64,000 nucleotides of DNA from Pantoea sp. Ep11b. Lineage in GTDB: Bacteria; Pseudomonadota; Gammaproteobacteria; Enterobacterales; Enterobacteriaceae. Where the stretch lies: contig NZ_CP160631.1 in the NCBI RefSeq assembly GCF_040783975.1, forward strand, positions 1,736,001 through 1,800,000, written 5' to 3'. Shown here one piece after another: positions 44,749 to 53,961 of this stretch. Position 1 is the stretch's first letter. Each line of letters opens with the position of its first letter. Both the position numbers and the translations under genes were made by a program. Under the pieces are notes generated by a model. That model was given only the letters and a program-made list of their open reading frames with translations. It ran no database searches and was not told the origin of the DNA.

Positions 44749-46254
44749 TTAACCAAAGTTACCGGTCAGACGCTGATGAAAGTCGGTGCTGCGCGGATCC
44801 AGACCCTCAATCACCACTTCTGCACCATAACGCTGATAGCGATACTCAATGCCATCCAGCGCCGCGACACTGGAGGCATCCCAGATCTGCGCATGAGTCA
44901 GATCGATCGTCACCTTTTTTGGATCGTGGGCATAATCGAAATGCTCGAACAGATCGTTGCTGCTGGCAAAAAAGAGCGGGCCGCGCACCACATAGCGCAC
45001 CGATTTGCCATCTGCGCTCAGCTCGCGTTCCGCATGGATAACATGGGCAATGCGGCGGGCAAACAGCAGCATGGCGAGAATCACGCCAGCCAGCACGCCC
45101 AGCGCGAGGTTCCCGGTCCAGACCGTCACCGCGACCGTCAGCACCATAATCAGCGTTTCGGACCACGGCATACGCTTCAGGGTAGCGGGCTGCAGGCTGT
45201 GCCAGTTTACGGTTTTCACGGCCACAACCATCATAATCCCGGCCAGCACCACCATCGGGATCTGCGCCATAATCTGGCTCAGCCCGGTCACCAGCAGCAG
45301 CAGAACCAGGCCAGCCGCAACCGTCGACACCCGACTGCGCGCCCGACCCAGCTCCACATTGACGATGGTCTGACCGATCATCGCGCAGCCGGCGATCCCG
45401 CCATAGAAGCCCGCCAGAATATTGGCGATCCCCAGCCCCCAGGATTCGCGACGCTTGCTGGATGGGGTGTCGGTCAGATCGTCCACCAGTTTAGCGGTCA
45501 GCAGAGACTCCATCAGGCCGACAAAGGCGATACTCAGCGCGGTGGGCCAGATAATCAGCAGCGTCTGAAGATTCAGGGGCACCAGCAGGCTATTGAAGCC
45601 CGGCAGACCCGGACTCATCGATCCCTCATCGCCGACATTCGGCATACGATAGCCCATCAGCAGGGCCACGGCCGTCACCACCACAATAGCGACCAGCGGA
45701 GAGGGAATACTCTTTATCAGCCGTGGCAGCAACAGCACGATAGCCAGCGTGACGGCAAAGAAAATCCAGACCAGTGAGGATTGCCCCCAGACGTGCGGCA
45801 CCTGAGCAAAGAAGATCAGCACGCCGAGCGCATTCACAAACCCCAGCATCACGGAGCGGGGAATATAGCGCATCATGCGCGCCAGGCCTGCCACGCCAAA
45901 CAGGATCTGAATCACGCCGCCCAGTACCACGGCGGGCAGAATATATTCCACGCCGTGCTGATGCACCATCGGGCCGATAACCAGCGCCACCGATCCGGCG
46001 GCCGCCGTCACCATCGCCGGACGGCCACCCAGAATCGACAGTGTCAGGCAGAGCACGACAGAGGCGATCAGGCTGACTTTCGGGTCCACGCCCGCGATGA
46101 CGGAAAAGGAGATGACTTCAGGGATGAGGGCCAGCGCCGTAATCACCCCGGCCAGGCATTCGCGCGTCAGCAGCGCAGGCGAACGCAGAACGCGCCCCAC
46201 GCTGATATCACCAGCCACAACCTCAGTTGCGGCCTTATCATTGGATTGAGTCAT
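44749..46254 (-). CDS. SulP-family anion transporter with STAS domain
   Basis: Protein of 501 aa: membrane domain (about 1-395) of the SulP/SLC26 fold with GVITALALIPEVISFSVIAG and GGRPAMVTAAAGSVALV near the substrate site, then a C-terminal STAS domain (about 405-500) with IDLTHAQIWDASSVAALD. SulP members carry sulfate, bicarbonate or dicarboxylates; this one resembles the uncharacterised bacterial group, so the anion is not assignable. No clear Shine-Dalgarno was seen before 46254. Confidence 0.88.
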   Translation of the reverse strand: MTQSNDKAATEVVAGDISVGRVLRSPALLTRECLAGVITALALIPEVISFSVIAGVDPKVSLIASVVLCLTLSILGGRPAMVTAAAGSVALVIGPMVHQHGVEYILPAVVLGGVIQILFGVAGLARMMRYIPRSVMLGFVNALGVLIFFAQVPHVWGQSSLVWIFFAVTLAIVLLLPRLIKSIPSPLVAIVVVTAVALLMGYRMPNVGDEGSMSPGLPGFNSLLVPLNLQTLLIIWPTALSIAFVGLMESLLTAKLVDDLTDTPSSKRRESWGLGIANILAGFYGGIAGCAMIGQTIVNVELGRARSRVSTVAAGLVLLLLVTGLSQIMAQIPMVVLAGIMMVVAVKTVNWHSLQPATLKRMPWSETLIMVLTVAVTVWTGNLALGVLAGVILAMLLFARRIAHVIHAERELSADGKSVRYVVRGPLFFASSNDLFEHFDYAHDPKKVTIDLTHAQIWDASSVAALDGIEYRYQRYGAEVVIEGLDPRSTDFHQRLTGNFG

Positions 46255-46395
46255 AAAGATTGCAGGCTCTTGAGTTATTTTGCTCCCGCGCGAGGGGCGG
46301 GAAAATAGTAATAGCAGGTGAGAGGCAGATATTACCGGGCGTGCAGGAAAGATACCAGAAAAAGGCGAACGACTCCCTCCGTGGAATCACTGTTA

Positions 46396-46656
46396 TTACA
46401 ATGAAAAATCGTCCGGCGTTTTGTGAACCACCAGGTCGAGCAGCTGCCGGTAGACATCCAGTAACGCCCGGTCACTTTCCAGCTCCAGCCGGTGAATCAG
46501 CTTTGAAATAATGGCTTTGTTATTCACGGGCATGCCGGACTGCAGGATTTCTGCAATCACAATACCCAGGGTTTCCATCTCGCTGGCAGGCCGGCTGGCC
46601 GCAGCATTAAAATAATCGGAAATTTCTTTTTCAGTCCGGGGAAGACTATCTTGCAT
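46396..46656 (-). CDS. AriR/YmgB-family biofilm and acid-resistance regulator
   Basis: Protein of 86 aa. The stretch SGMPVNNKAIISKLIHRLEL matches the core of E. coli AriR (YmgB) and relatives YcgZ/YmgA, and the end (VYRQLLDLVVHKTPDDFSL) fits the family. E. coli AriR is a small dimer linked to acid resistance and biofilm control through the RcsB route. AAGGGA supports the start at 46656. I leave the symbol empty because the paralogue cannot be fixed. Confidence 0.8.
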   Translation of the reverse strand: MQDSLPRTEKEISDYFNAAASRPASEMETLGIVIAEILQSGMPVNNKAIISKLIHRLELESDRALLDVYRQLLDLVVHKTPDDFSL

Positions 46657-46774
46657 GTGTAATCCCTTCAGAACAGCCCGATTCCGGTTCGGATGTCAGG
46701 ACAAAAGCGATCAAAAAAACCATCACATGGACAGATGCGATGGTGCCAGCCCGGAAAGCGAGCAGATAAAAATA

Positions 46775-46812
46775 GCCTCTGAAGGTGGAAATCCACTGAC
46801 ACCTTCAGAGGC
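46775..46812 (-). terminator. Strong minus-strand terminator in a gene-free gap
   Basis: GCCTCTGAAGGTG (46775-46787) and CACCTTCAGAGGC (46800-46812) form a perfect 13-bp stem; on the minus strand TATTTTTAT follows. It lies 238 nt past the DUF2000 stop, farther than usual, in a 393-nt gap (46657-47049) with no gene. It could end that mRNA or an unannotated small RNA. Confidence 0.7.
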
Positions 46813-47049
46813 GACGCAAGTGCATCATTCGTTACAGAGTCGCATAACAACTCGTGGTAATAAAGTTATACAATGAACCCCAATCTGTACAATCGGATCC
46901 TTTGGCTAAACGTGCTATTTTTCACTTTTCAGCAGCTTATAAAGATTATTCCGAAACAAAATCTGTACAAATAACCTATACAAGCGGCCTGGCTGAATGG
47001 GCAGACGGGGAAAAAACAGGAAACCCTGTCCTGTTTCCCGCCGGCAATA

Positions 47050-47457
47050 TCAGCTGAAAAGCGCCAGTCTGGCCGTCAGCTTACGCAGGGCTTTTTTCTC
47101 ACCGACAAGGGCTATACCCAGCAGACGCCATTGCTCCCGCGGCTGCGTCCGCAGCACGTCGCGTAAGGCCTGATAGTCGGTGGTGGTCTGACCCGCTTGC
47201 GGAAACAGCACCAGATCATAATCAGCCTGTTCGCAGGCTGCCCGCAGGGCATCCAGCTGCGGGTCGCTGGCGACCAGTACCGGAATACCGGTGGTGATCA
47301 GGCCGGGAGAGGAGCGAATCGCCGCATCCTCCAGAGGCTGGCCCACCAGCGACGGGTGTCGCTGTCCCAGGGTTAAGGCCATCACGGCTGCCGCGTTGGC
47401 GGCTTTACCGGGTGTCAGTATGCTGTTGAGTATCATCACACATCTGAGGTCCTGCAT
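47050..47457 (-). CDS. DUF2000 family protein
   Basis: Protein of 135 aa matching DUF2000: opens MQDLRCVMILNSILTPGKAA and contains ANAAAVMALTLGQRHPSLVG, the family's peptidyl-tRNA hydrolase-like fold. Function is unknown. AGGAG supports the start at 47457. It follows the AraC-type gene on the same strand by 46 nt, suggesting linked expression. Confidence 0.8.
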   Translation of the reverse strand: MQDLRCVMILNSILTPGKAANAAAVMALTLGQRHPSLVGQPLEDAAIRSSPGLITTGIPVLVASDPQLDALRAACEQADYDLVLFPQAGQTTTDYQALRDVLRTQPREQWRLLGIALVGEKKALRKLTARLALFS

Positions 47458-47503
47458 TACGCATCTCCTGTCCGAAAGGAAAAAACGTAGTGTGTCAGGA
47501 GGC

Positions 47504-48352
47504 TTAACCGGGGTCTGGAAGATTTGTGCAGGCGTGCTGATAACGCGCAGGCGACAGCTGGCAGGCACGCTTAAACCAGCGGCCCAGGTGACTCTGATCG
47601 GCAAAGCCCAGCGCGGCGGCTACATCGGCAACGGGCTCGCCCTGTGCCAGCCGACGACGCGCCTGACTCAGCCGCCACTGCACCAGCCAGGCGTGCGGGG
47701 GCAGTCCCCAGTGCGCCCGGAACAGGCGTGACAGCCGGAAACGATCCACCTGCAGGTGATGCGCCATCTGCGCCAGACCGGGGTTATCCGCATGATAAGC
47801 AATCAGCCAGTCACGCGCCTGCAGCGCCAGCCGGATATCCTGATCCTCAGGCTGGACCGGCCGGAACGCCTGGCGGTGCGGGGAGAGCAGTGCCGCGAGC
47901 CGATCGAGCGCCGCCTCTTTGATCAGGGCAGGGTGGTTGTGCCACAGGGCATCGAACGCATGCCAGACCGCATAAGCCAGCGGACGGTCGTCGCGCAATG
48001 TAGTGGCAAAATGTAGCTCAGGGTCGGCGACCCCGTCGGACGTGAGCGGAGGCAGGTGCTGCGCGATCTGCTGGGGCGAGAGATAGAGCATCCGGTAGGT
48101 GAAACCACTGTCATTGATGGCATCCCCGTCATGCAGCTCTTCCGGCTCCAGCATAAAGACCGTGCCGGGCCGACTCTGATGCTGTTTGCGTCGCGAATGA
48201 AACTGCTGTACACCTTGTTCGGTCACGCCAATCAGGTAGCTGTCGTGCCAGTGAGGATCGTAGGCGTGGCCGGTAAAATGGGCACGCAGCGCCTCGATAC
48301 CGCTCGCGGCATCCCGGCGCAGGTCAACCCAGTTTGCTGATGGCTTTGGCAT
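47504..48352 (-). CDS. AraC-family transcriptional regulator
   Basis: Protein of 282 aa: N-terminal cupin-type AraC-binding domain (HWHDSYLIGVTEQGVQQFHS) and C-terminal double helix-turn-helix (LAQMAHHLQVDRFRLSRLFR, VADVAAALGFADQSHLGRWF). The start at 48352 (MPKPSANWVDLRRD) was preferred to 48400 by its GGGAG site and family start. It probably controls the DUF2000 gene; the ligand is unknown. Divergent from the marR-efflux operon. Confidence 0.88.
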   Translation of the reverse strand: MPKPSANWVDLRRDAASGIEALRAHFTGHAYDPHWHDSYLIGVTEQGVQQFHSRRKQHQSRPGTVFMLEPEELHDGDAINDSGFTYRMLYLSPQQIAQHLPPLTSDGVADPELHFATTLRDDRPLAYAVWHAFDALWHNHPALIKEAALDRLAALLSPHRQAFRPVQPEDQDIRLALQARDWLIAYHADNPGLAQMAHHLQVDRFRLSRLFRAHWGLPPHAWLVQWRLSQARRRLAQGEPVADVAAALGFADQSHLGRWFKRACQLSPARYQHACTNLPDPG

Positions 48353-48422
48353 GGTATCCGGCTCCCGGTTGCGGTCTCTGGACATTCTGCCGCGATACAC
48401 TAATTTTTAACAGATCGGACGC

Positions 48423-48479
48423 TTTTCATTCGCGGATCGCTTTGCGTATAATAACGTCCATACTCAATTAGATATCTTA
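48423..48479 (+). promoter_or_regulatory. Promoter and MarR/SlyA-type operator of the efflux operon
   Basis: -35 TTTTCA (48423-48428), 18-bp spacer and a perfect -10 TATAAT (48447-48452). The palindrome-like TTAGATATCTTA (48468-48479) resembles the SlyA/MarR core TTAGNNNNCTAA and lies just past the predicted start, ideal for repression by the MarR gene product. Confidence 0.7.
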
Positions 48480-48497
48480 CTATTAGGCTGCTAACAT

Positions 48498-48929
48498 TTG
48501 TCTCAGCATACACGTACCTTTACCCACTTACTGCATCTGACCGCGCACGCCTGGCGCCTGGCGGTCGATCGTCACCTTAAAGATAGCGGCCTGAGCATGA
48601 GCAGCTGGATGGCTATCGGACTGATCGCCAGCGAACCACAACGGATGACCCAGACCGAACTGGCGCAGATGCTGGGGCTGGAAGATGCCAGCATGGTGCC
48701 GCTGGTCGATCGGCTGGTGAAACAATCTCTGCTGATGCGGGTCCAGCCGCCAGAGGATCGCCGCAAACGTCATCTGGTGCTGACTGAAAAGGGCAACGAA
48801 GCGTTCGCCAGAGTGAAAACAGAGGCTGATGCACTGCGAACCGAAATGCTGGCGGATATCGACCCTGAAGATCTGGCCGTCACCGAGCGCGTTCTGCAAC
48901 AACTGCTGAGTCGTATGGGAAGCATGTAA
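48498..48929 (+). CDS. MarR/SlyA-family transcriptional regulator
   Basis: Protein of 143 aa starting at TTG 48498. Winged helix with recognition region MTQTELAQMLGLEDASMVPLVDRL and wing VQPPEDRRKRHLVLTEKG. Likely a repressor of the operon it heads; the palindrome in its leader supports autoregulation. It lies 2 nt before the MFS gene. Confidence 0.9.
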   Translation: MSQHTRTFTHLLHLTAHAWRLAVDRHLKDSGLSMSSWMAIGLIASEPQRMTQTELAQMLGLEDASMVPLVDRLVKQSLLMRVQPPEDRRKRHLVLTEKGNEAFARVKTEADALRTEMLADIDPEDLAVTERVLQQLLSRMGSM

Positions 48930-48931
48930 CA

Positions 48932-50614
48932 GTGGCAAAGCGAAATCCCTACGCTGCACGCGAGTGGTTGCCGCACGAAAAACCGATGCTGCCAGGTTCA
49001 CCTTCGACCCCGCTGCATCCGATGCCAAAACGACTGGCATTTGGCCTGATTGGCCTGCTGATTTCGCTGACCGGTGCGCTGAGTAACGCGCTGGTCACGG
49101 CCAATCTGGTCAATCTGCAGGGGACGTTCGCGGCCTGGTCAAATGAGATTGCCTGGCTGCCCGCAGTTTACGTGATGGGCAATATCTCCATCAACCTGCT
49201 GCTGGTGAAGTTCCGTCAGCAGTTTGGCCTGCGGGTCTTTACCGAAGCGTTTCTGGTGCTCTATGTGCTGGTGGCGTTTTTCCATCTGTTTGCCAACGAC
49301 CTTAGCTCCGCAATTATCGTGCGCACCGCCCACGGCATGGTGGCGGCGGCGCTCAGTTCGCTGGGGATCTACTATCAGGTGCAGGCGTGGCCCGCGAAAC
49401 ATCGTCTGAAAGCGCTGGTCATTGGCCTGACAGTGTCGCAGCTGGCGATCCCGCTGGCTCGCCTGTTCTCCTCCGAACTGCTGCAGCTCAACGAGTGGCG
49501 CGGTCTCTACCTGTTTGAACTCGGTCTGGCGCTGATTGCGCTGGGCGGGGTGCTGCTCGTCAAGCTGCCGCCCGGCGATCGCATCAAAACCTTTGAAAAG
49601 ATGGATTTCGTCACCTTTGTTCTGCTGGCTCCCGGTATGGCGTTGCTGTGCGGCGTCCTGACGCTGGGGCGTATTGAGTGGTGGTTTACCACGCCGTGGC
49701 TGGGGATCTGTACCGCCATCGCCCTGACGCTGATCGTCGCGGCTATCGTCATTGAGCACAACCGGCGCAACCCGCTGATCAACACCCGCTGGCTCAGCAG
49801 CGGCATGATGGTGCGGCTCGGCATCGTAATGATTATGATCCGTATCGTACTGGCCGAGCAGAACACCGGCGCGGTCGGTTTTCTGCAGCAGATCGGCCTG
49901 CAGAACGATCAGATGCGCGGCCTGGCGCTGGCGATCATTGCCGGGGTGATCGTGGGTATCGCCGCCAGTGCGCTGACCATCAAACCTGACCGCCTTAACT
50001 GGCCGATTGTTGTCTCGCTGGTGGTGATGATTATTGCGTCGCTGATGGATGCGCAGTCCAGCCCGCTGACCCGCGCCACTGAGATGTATTTCAGTCAGTT
50101 TTTGCTGGGGTTCAGCAGCGCCTTTTTTATGGCGCCCGCCATGCTGATGGGGATCGGCAGCGTGGTGACGCAGCCAAAAAATCTGGTGAGCTTCGTGGTG
50201 CTGTTTGGCATGAGCCAGAACCTCGGCGGGCTGATTGGCTCGGCGATCCTCGGCACGTTTCAGGTCTGGCGTGAGAAGTATCACTCCAGCCTGCTGGGCG
50301 ATCAGCTTTCACTGCTCGACCCCAACGTCACCGAACGCCTCAGCCAGTACAATGCCCTGTTTCATTCGCAGGTGGGCGACGACGTACTGCGCGGCGCGCA
50401 GAGCACCAGCCAGTTGCAGACGGTGGCCACGCTGCAGGCCAACGTCCTCGCCTATAACGACACTTACCTGTTAACCGCCGCGCTGGCACTCATTACCCTG
50501 ATGTGGGTGATCTGGCGTTTAACCCGGCGTCGTTACCTCGACTGGCGTCAGGCACAATTTAACCTGCGTGAGCAGCAGATGGCCGCATTACAGGAATCAA
50601 CGGAGAAACAATGA
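48932..50614 (+). CDS. MFS (DHA2-type) drug exporter, inner-membrane pump
   Basis: Protein of 560 aa with about 14 hydrophobic helices, the DHA2 (EmrB-like) plan; start is GTG 48932. The N-terminal helix block GLIGLLISLTGALSNALVTA and the long periplasmic loop near 455-510 fit the family. Works as the pump of a tripartite system with the HlyD adaptor and outer-membrane factor that follow in ATGA overlaps. Substrates are unknown. Confidence 0.87.
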   Translation: MAKRNPYAAREWLPHEKPMLPGSPSTPLHPMPKRLAFGLIGLLISLTGALSNALVTANLVNLQGTFAAWSNEIAWLPAVYVMGNISINLLLVKFRQQFGLRVFTEAFLVLYVLVAFFHLFANDLSSAIIVRTAHGMVAAALSSLGIYYQVQAWPAKHRLKALVIGLTVSQLAIPLARLFSSELLQLNEWRGLYLFELGLALIALGGVLLVKLPPGDRIKTFEKMDFVTFVLLAPGMALLCGVLTLGRIEWWFTTPWLGICTAIALTLIVAAIVIEHNRRNPLINTRWLSSGMMVRLGIVMIMIRIVLAEQNTGAVGFLQQIGLQNDQMRGLALAIIAGVIVGIAASALTIKPDRLNWPIVVSLVVMIIASLMDAQSSPLTRATEMYFSQFLLGFSSAFFMAPAMLMGIGSVVTQPKNLVSFVVLFGMSQNLGGLIGSAILGTFQVWREKYHSSLLGDQLSLLDPNVTERLSQYNALFHSQVGDDVLRGAQSTSQLQTVATLQANVLAYNDTYLLTAALALITLMWVIWRLTRRRYLDWRQAQFNLREQQMAALQESTEKQ

Positions 50615-51705
50615 GTCAGCAGGATGAGCTTCAGGCGGCCGAACGCGAACGCGCCAATCGCCGCCGTATTCTTTCCATCGCCGCAGGCAGCGGCATCGTC
50701 GTCATTGGCGTACTGGTCATTCTCTATGCCTGGCAGCTCTGGCCTTTTACCAGCGCCATACAGAGCACCGAGAACGCCTATGTGCGCGGTCAGGTGACGT
50801 TTATCAGTCCGCAGGTCAATGGCTATCTCACGTCGGTAGAGGTGATCGATCTGCAGCCGGTGAAAAAAGGGCAACTGCTGATGACGATTGATGACCGTAT
50901 CTATCGCCAGCGGGTGCATCAGGCGCAGGCGCAGCTGGCGATGAAGCAGGCGGCACTCAACAATAACCTGCAACAGCGTCGCAGCGCAGAAGCCACTATT
51001 CAGAGCAACAAGGCGGCGCTGGAGAATGCCAGAGCGCAGGCGCTGAAGAGCGGCTTTGACCTGAAGCGCGTCGAAAACCTTGCGGCAGATGGCTCGCTGT
51101 CGGTGCGCGAGCGCGATGCAGCCCGCGCCGCCAGCGCCCAGGCGCAGGCGCAGGTGCGTCAGGCCGCCGCCCAGATCGCTGTGGCTGAGCAGAACCTGCA
51201 AACCGTCATCGTCAACCGTGGTGCGCTGGAAGGTGACGTCGCCAGCGCCCGTGCCGCGCTGGAGCTGGCGGAGATCGATCTGGCGAATACCCGGATCACC
51301 GCGCCCGATGACGGTCAGCTCGGCCAGCTGTCGGTGCGCACCGGCGCCTACGTCACCGCCGGAACACGTCTGACCTCCGTGGTGCCGAATAACAAATGGA
51401 TCATCGCCAATCTGAAAGAGACCCAGCTCGCGCATATTCGCCCCGGCCTGCCGGTAAGCATCCGGGTCGACGCCCTGGATGGCAAACGCTTTAACGGTCA
51501 GGTGGAATTTATCTCGCCAGCGGCCGGATCAGAATTCAGCGCCATCTCACCGGACAACGCCACCGGTAACTTCGTCAAAATCGCCCAGCGGATCCCGGTT
51601 CGTATCCGCATCCATGATCAGGATATGTCGCAGCTGCGTCCCGGGATGTCGGTGGAAGTGGATATCGACACCGCCGCGCAGCCCGCCGCAGAGGGGGCGC
51701 CATGA
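50611..51705 (+). CDS. HlyD/EmrA-type periplasmic adaptor
   Basis: Membrane-fusion protein of 364 aa: cytoplasmic N-tail, one helix (about 25-45), then biotinyl-lipoyl and barrel domains flanking a long coiled-coil hairpin (about 95-215, rich in Ala/Gln/Arg). Conserved GQVTFISPQVNGYLTSVEV and LANTRITAPDDGQLGQLSVR-like segments. It overlaps both neighbours by 4 nt. Confidence 0.9.
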   Translation: MSQQDELQAAERERANRRRILSIAAGSGIVVIGVLVILYAWQLWPFTSAIQSTENAYVRGQVTFISPQVNGYLTSVEVIDLQPVKKGQLLMTIDDRIYRQRVHQAQAQLAMKQAALNNNLQQRRSAEATIQSNKAALENARAQALKSGFDLKRVENLAADGSLSVRERDAARAASAQAQAQVRQAAAQIAVAEQNLQTVIVNRGALEGDVASARAALELAEIDLANTRITAPDDGQLGQLSVRTGAYVTAGTRLTSVVPNNKWIIANLKETQLAHIRPGLPVSIRVDALDGKRFNGQVEFISPAAGSEFSAISPDNATGNFVKIAQRIPVRIRIHDQDMSQLRPGMSVEVDIDTAAQPAAEGAP

Positions 51706-53084
51706 GGCATCGCACGCTTATCGCCGTGGTTACTCTCCTGCTGTCGGGCTGCGCGACCCAGGTTGAGAAGGCACCCGCCTCGCTGCTGATCCCTGAGGCC
51801 TGGCGCGGTCAGGTCGGGCCGTCAGCCGCGCCCGAGGCGGAGTGGTGGCGCGCGTTTCATGATGAGAATCTCAACCGTCTGGTCACTCAGGCGCTGCGCA
51901 ACAATCCCGATATTCTCACGGCGCGATCGCGGGTGGATCAATACCGCGCCCAGCTGCGCGCAGCAGAGGGCGATAACTTTCCCAGCCTGAGCGCCGGGGT
52001 GGCCGCAACCCGTGAGCGCACACTCTCCTCGGTAACAGGCCAGCCGTATGAAACTGATATTTTTCAGGGGCTGCTGAAGGCGAACTACGATGTCGATCTC
52101 TGGGGCGCACGCAGCAGCAGCATCACGGCGGCGCAGGCAACCCTGGCGGCACAGCAGGCGGCCGCCTCTGCTGCCGAGCTGACGATCGCCAGTTCGGTGG
52201 CGTCCGGCTATTTCAACCTCTGCGCGCTGGATGAGCAGCTGCGGGTCACCGAGGCGACGCTGGCCAGCCGCAGTAATTCACTGAAGCTGGCCCGGCGTCA
52301 GTTTGAAACCGGCTACACCTCCCGGCTGGAGTGGATGCAGGCGGCATCGGAGTACCAGTCGGCCAGCGCCCAGCTGCCGCTGCTGCAGCATCAGATCGCC
52401 CGGCAGGAGAATGCCCTCAGCATCCTGGCGGGTATGAATCCGCGTAGCATCGCCCGCCGTCAGCAGTTTGACCTGATCTCACCGCAGCCGATGCCGTCGC
52501 TGCTGCCCTCTGCGCTGCTTAATCGTCGTCCGGATATCGTTCAGGCGCAGCGCCAGCTGCTGGCGGCTGATGCCAGCCTCGCCTCGTCGCAGGCGAAACT
52601 GCTGCCGGGCCTGAATCTCACTGCCACCGGCACCCTGCAGAGTTCAGTGCTGCATCAGCTCGCGGACAATCCGTTCCGGCTCTGGAGCGTGGGGGGAAGC
52701 ATCCTTGCGCCGCTGCTGAACCGTGAAGCGCTGACGGCGCAGGTCGATGTTTCTATGGCGACGCGAAATCAGGCGCTCTATGGCTATGAAAAAGTGGTGC
52801 GAAACGCTTTCTCTGAGGTCAGTGATGCCGTGGACGCCATCAGGCAGCGTGAAGTGCAGCTGAAGGCGTTGCAACAGCAGGAAAGTTATGTGAAGGAGGC
52901 GCTGCGCATTGCCCGTAACCGCTATCAGAACGGCTACGCCTCCTACCTGGATGAACTGGACGCGCAGCGCACCCTGTTTTCGACCCAGCTGAACCTTGTG
53001 ACGGTGAAAAGCGATCTGCTGCTGGCGCAGATTGACCTCTACCGCGCGCTGGGCGGTGGCTGGAAAGCCACGCCAGCGTCATAA
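51702..53084 (+). CDS. Outer-membrane efflux lipoprotein (NodT/OprM family)
   Basis: TolC-like protein of 460 aa with lipobox LLLSGCATQ. Duplicated OEP domains: ALRNNPDILTARSRVDQYRA and YDVDLWGARSSS in the first, LLNRRPDIVQAQRQLLAADA and RYQNGYASYLDELDAQR in the second. Last gene of the marR-MFS-HlyD-OMF operon. No clear terminator follows; the 53085-53353 gap shows no gene. Confidence 0.93.
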   Translation: MRHRTLIAVVTLLLSGCATQVEKAPASLLIPEAWRGQVGPSAAPEAEWWRAFHDENLNRLVTQALRNNPDILTARSRVDQYRAQLRAAEGDNFPSLSAGVAATRERTLSSVTGQPYETDIFQGLLKANYDVDLWGARSSSITAAQATLAAQQAAASAAELTIASSVASGYFNLCALDEQLRVTEATLASRSNSLKLARRQFETGYTSRLEWMQAASEYQSASAQLPLLQHQIARQENALSILAGMNPRSIARRQQFDLISPQPMPSLLPSALLNRRPDIVQAQRQLLAADASLASSQAKLLPGLNLTATGTLQSSVLHQLADNPFRLWSVGGSILAPLLNREALTAQVDVSMATRNQALYGYEKVVRNAFSEVSDAVDAIRQREVQLKALQQQESYVKEALRIARNRYQNGYASYLDELDAQRTLFSTQLNLVTVKSDLLLAQIDLYRALGGGWKATPAS

Positions 53085-53353
53085 CCTTTCAGGCCGTTCC
53101 AGCCGCAACCAGAGTACCGGAGGCGGGAGCGGCCTCCACGCTGTCGCGACGATGGCGCAGCTTCCCCCGATTCCGATCCCCTGAATAAGCCCCAAAAACC
53201 CACGCAGACTTCTGCTTACCTGTCTTTACATTCGATGGTATCATGCGCGGGTTTTTTACCAGCCAGACGGAAAAGCGCACAAAAAGCTAAAGTTGCGCGC
53301 GGCGAGATATCCGTTTAACTCACTGATATTTTTGATAAAAGAAGGGAATCACG

Positions 53354-53740
53354 ATGAACAAAAAAATGTTTCTGACGCTGGCAACGGTCGCGGTGTTACT
53401 GACTGGCTGTGCGCGTACTGCGCCGATTCATAACGTGAATCAGACCCTGACGCAGCGCTACAGCGACAATCAGATGAAAACGGCCATTATCGAAGCGGGT
53501 GTAGGCCGCAAATGGGTGATGACACCGGTTTCACCCGGCGTTATTAATGGCCGACTGGCTCAGCGTGATTTCGTGGCGACAATCCGGGTTTCGTACACCA
53601 GCCAGAACTACCGCATCGATTATGTCAGCAGCGAAAACCTGAAAGCCGGACAGGGTCAGATCCACAACAATTACAATCGCTGGATCGCCAATCTGGACCA
53701 GGATATTCAGCTGCGTCTGTCCGCACTGGCGGCCCGATAA
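53354..53740 (+). CDS. Hypothetical lipoprotein, 128 aa
   Basis: Lipobox LLTGCART follows a classic signal peptide. The mature part has a basic N-terminus and a mixed alpha/beta pattern (IIEAGVGRKWVMTPV, NNYNRWIANLDQDIQLRLSAL). AAGGGA precedes ATG 53354. I recognise no named family with certainty. It lies between the efflux operon and the aryl polyene cluster, about 220 nt before apeC on the same strand, and could belong to either or neither. Confidence 0.8.
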   Translation: MNKKMFLTLATVAVLLTGCARTAPIHNVNQTLTQRYSDNQMKTAIIEAGVGRKWVMTPVSPGVINGRLAQRDFVATIRVSYTSQNYRIDYVSSENLKAGQGQIHNNYNRWIANLDQDIQLRLSALAAR

Positions 53741-53961
53741 CGGCGTTACCGTCACGCTGTGTTGCCGTCAGGGCCCCGGCGTATAACGTTCGCCGCGCAC
53801 CGGCCGATAAATCAGATGAGCTGCTATTGCTGAACCTTCAGGTAACCCTCTACCGTGAAGCCCGAGGCGGCCGCCGGTCGGGCAGCGCAGATCTGACGGG
53901 CTGAGCCGGGCGATCACCCGATGAACGCCGCCACCACATGCATGACGAAAAGAGTGTTGAG

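Noticed and set aside
44563..45777. 404-codon plus-strand frame across the SulP gene
   Set aside because: Antisense to a clear membrane transporter; the translation is His/Gln/Arg-rich, the usual mirror image of hydrophobic codons.
49139..50284. 381-codon minus-strand frame inside the MFS gene
   Set aside because: Same artefact: antisense of a 14-helix membrane protein, rich in His, Gln and Arg.
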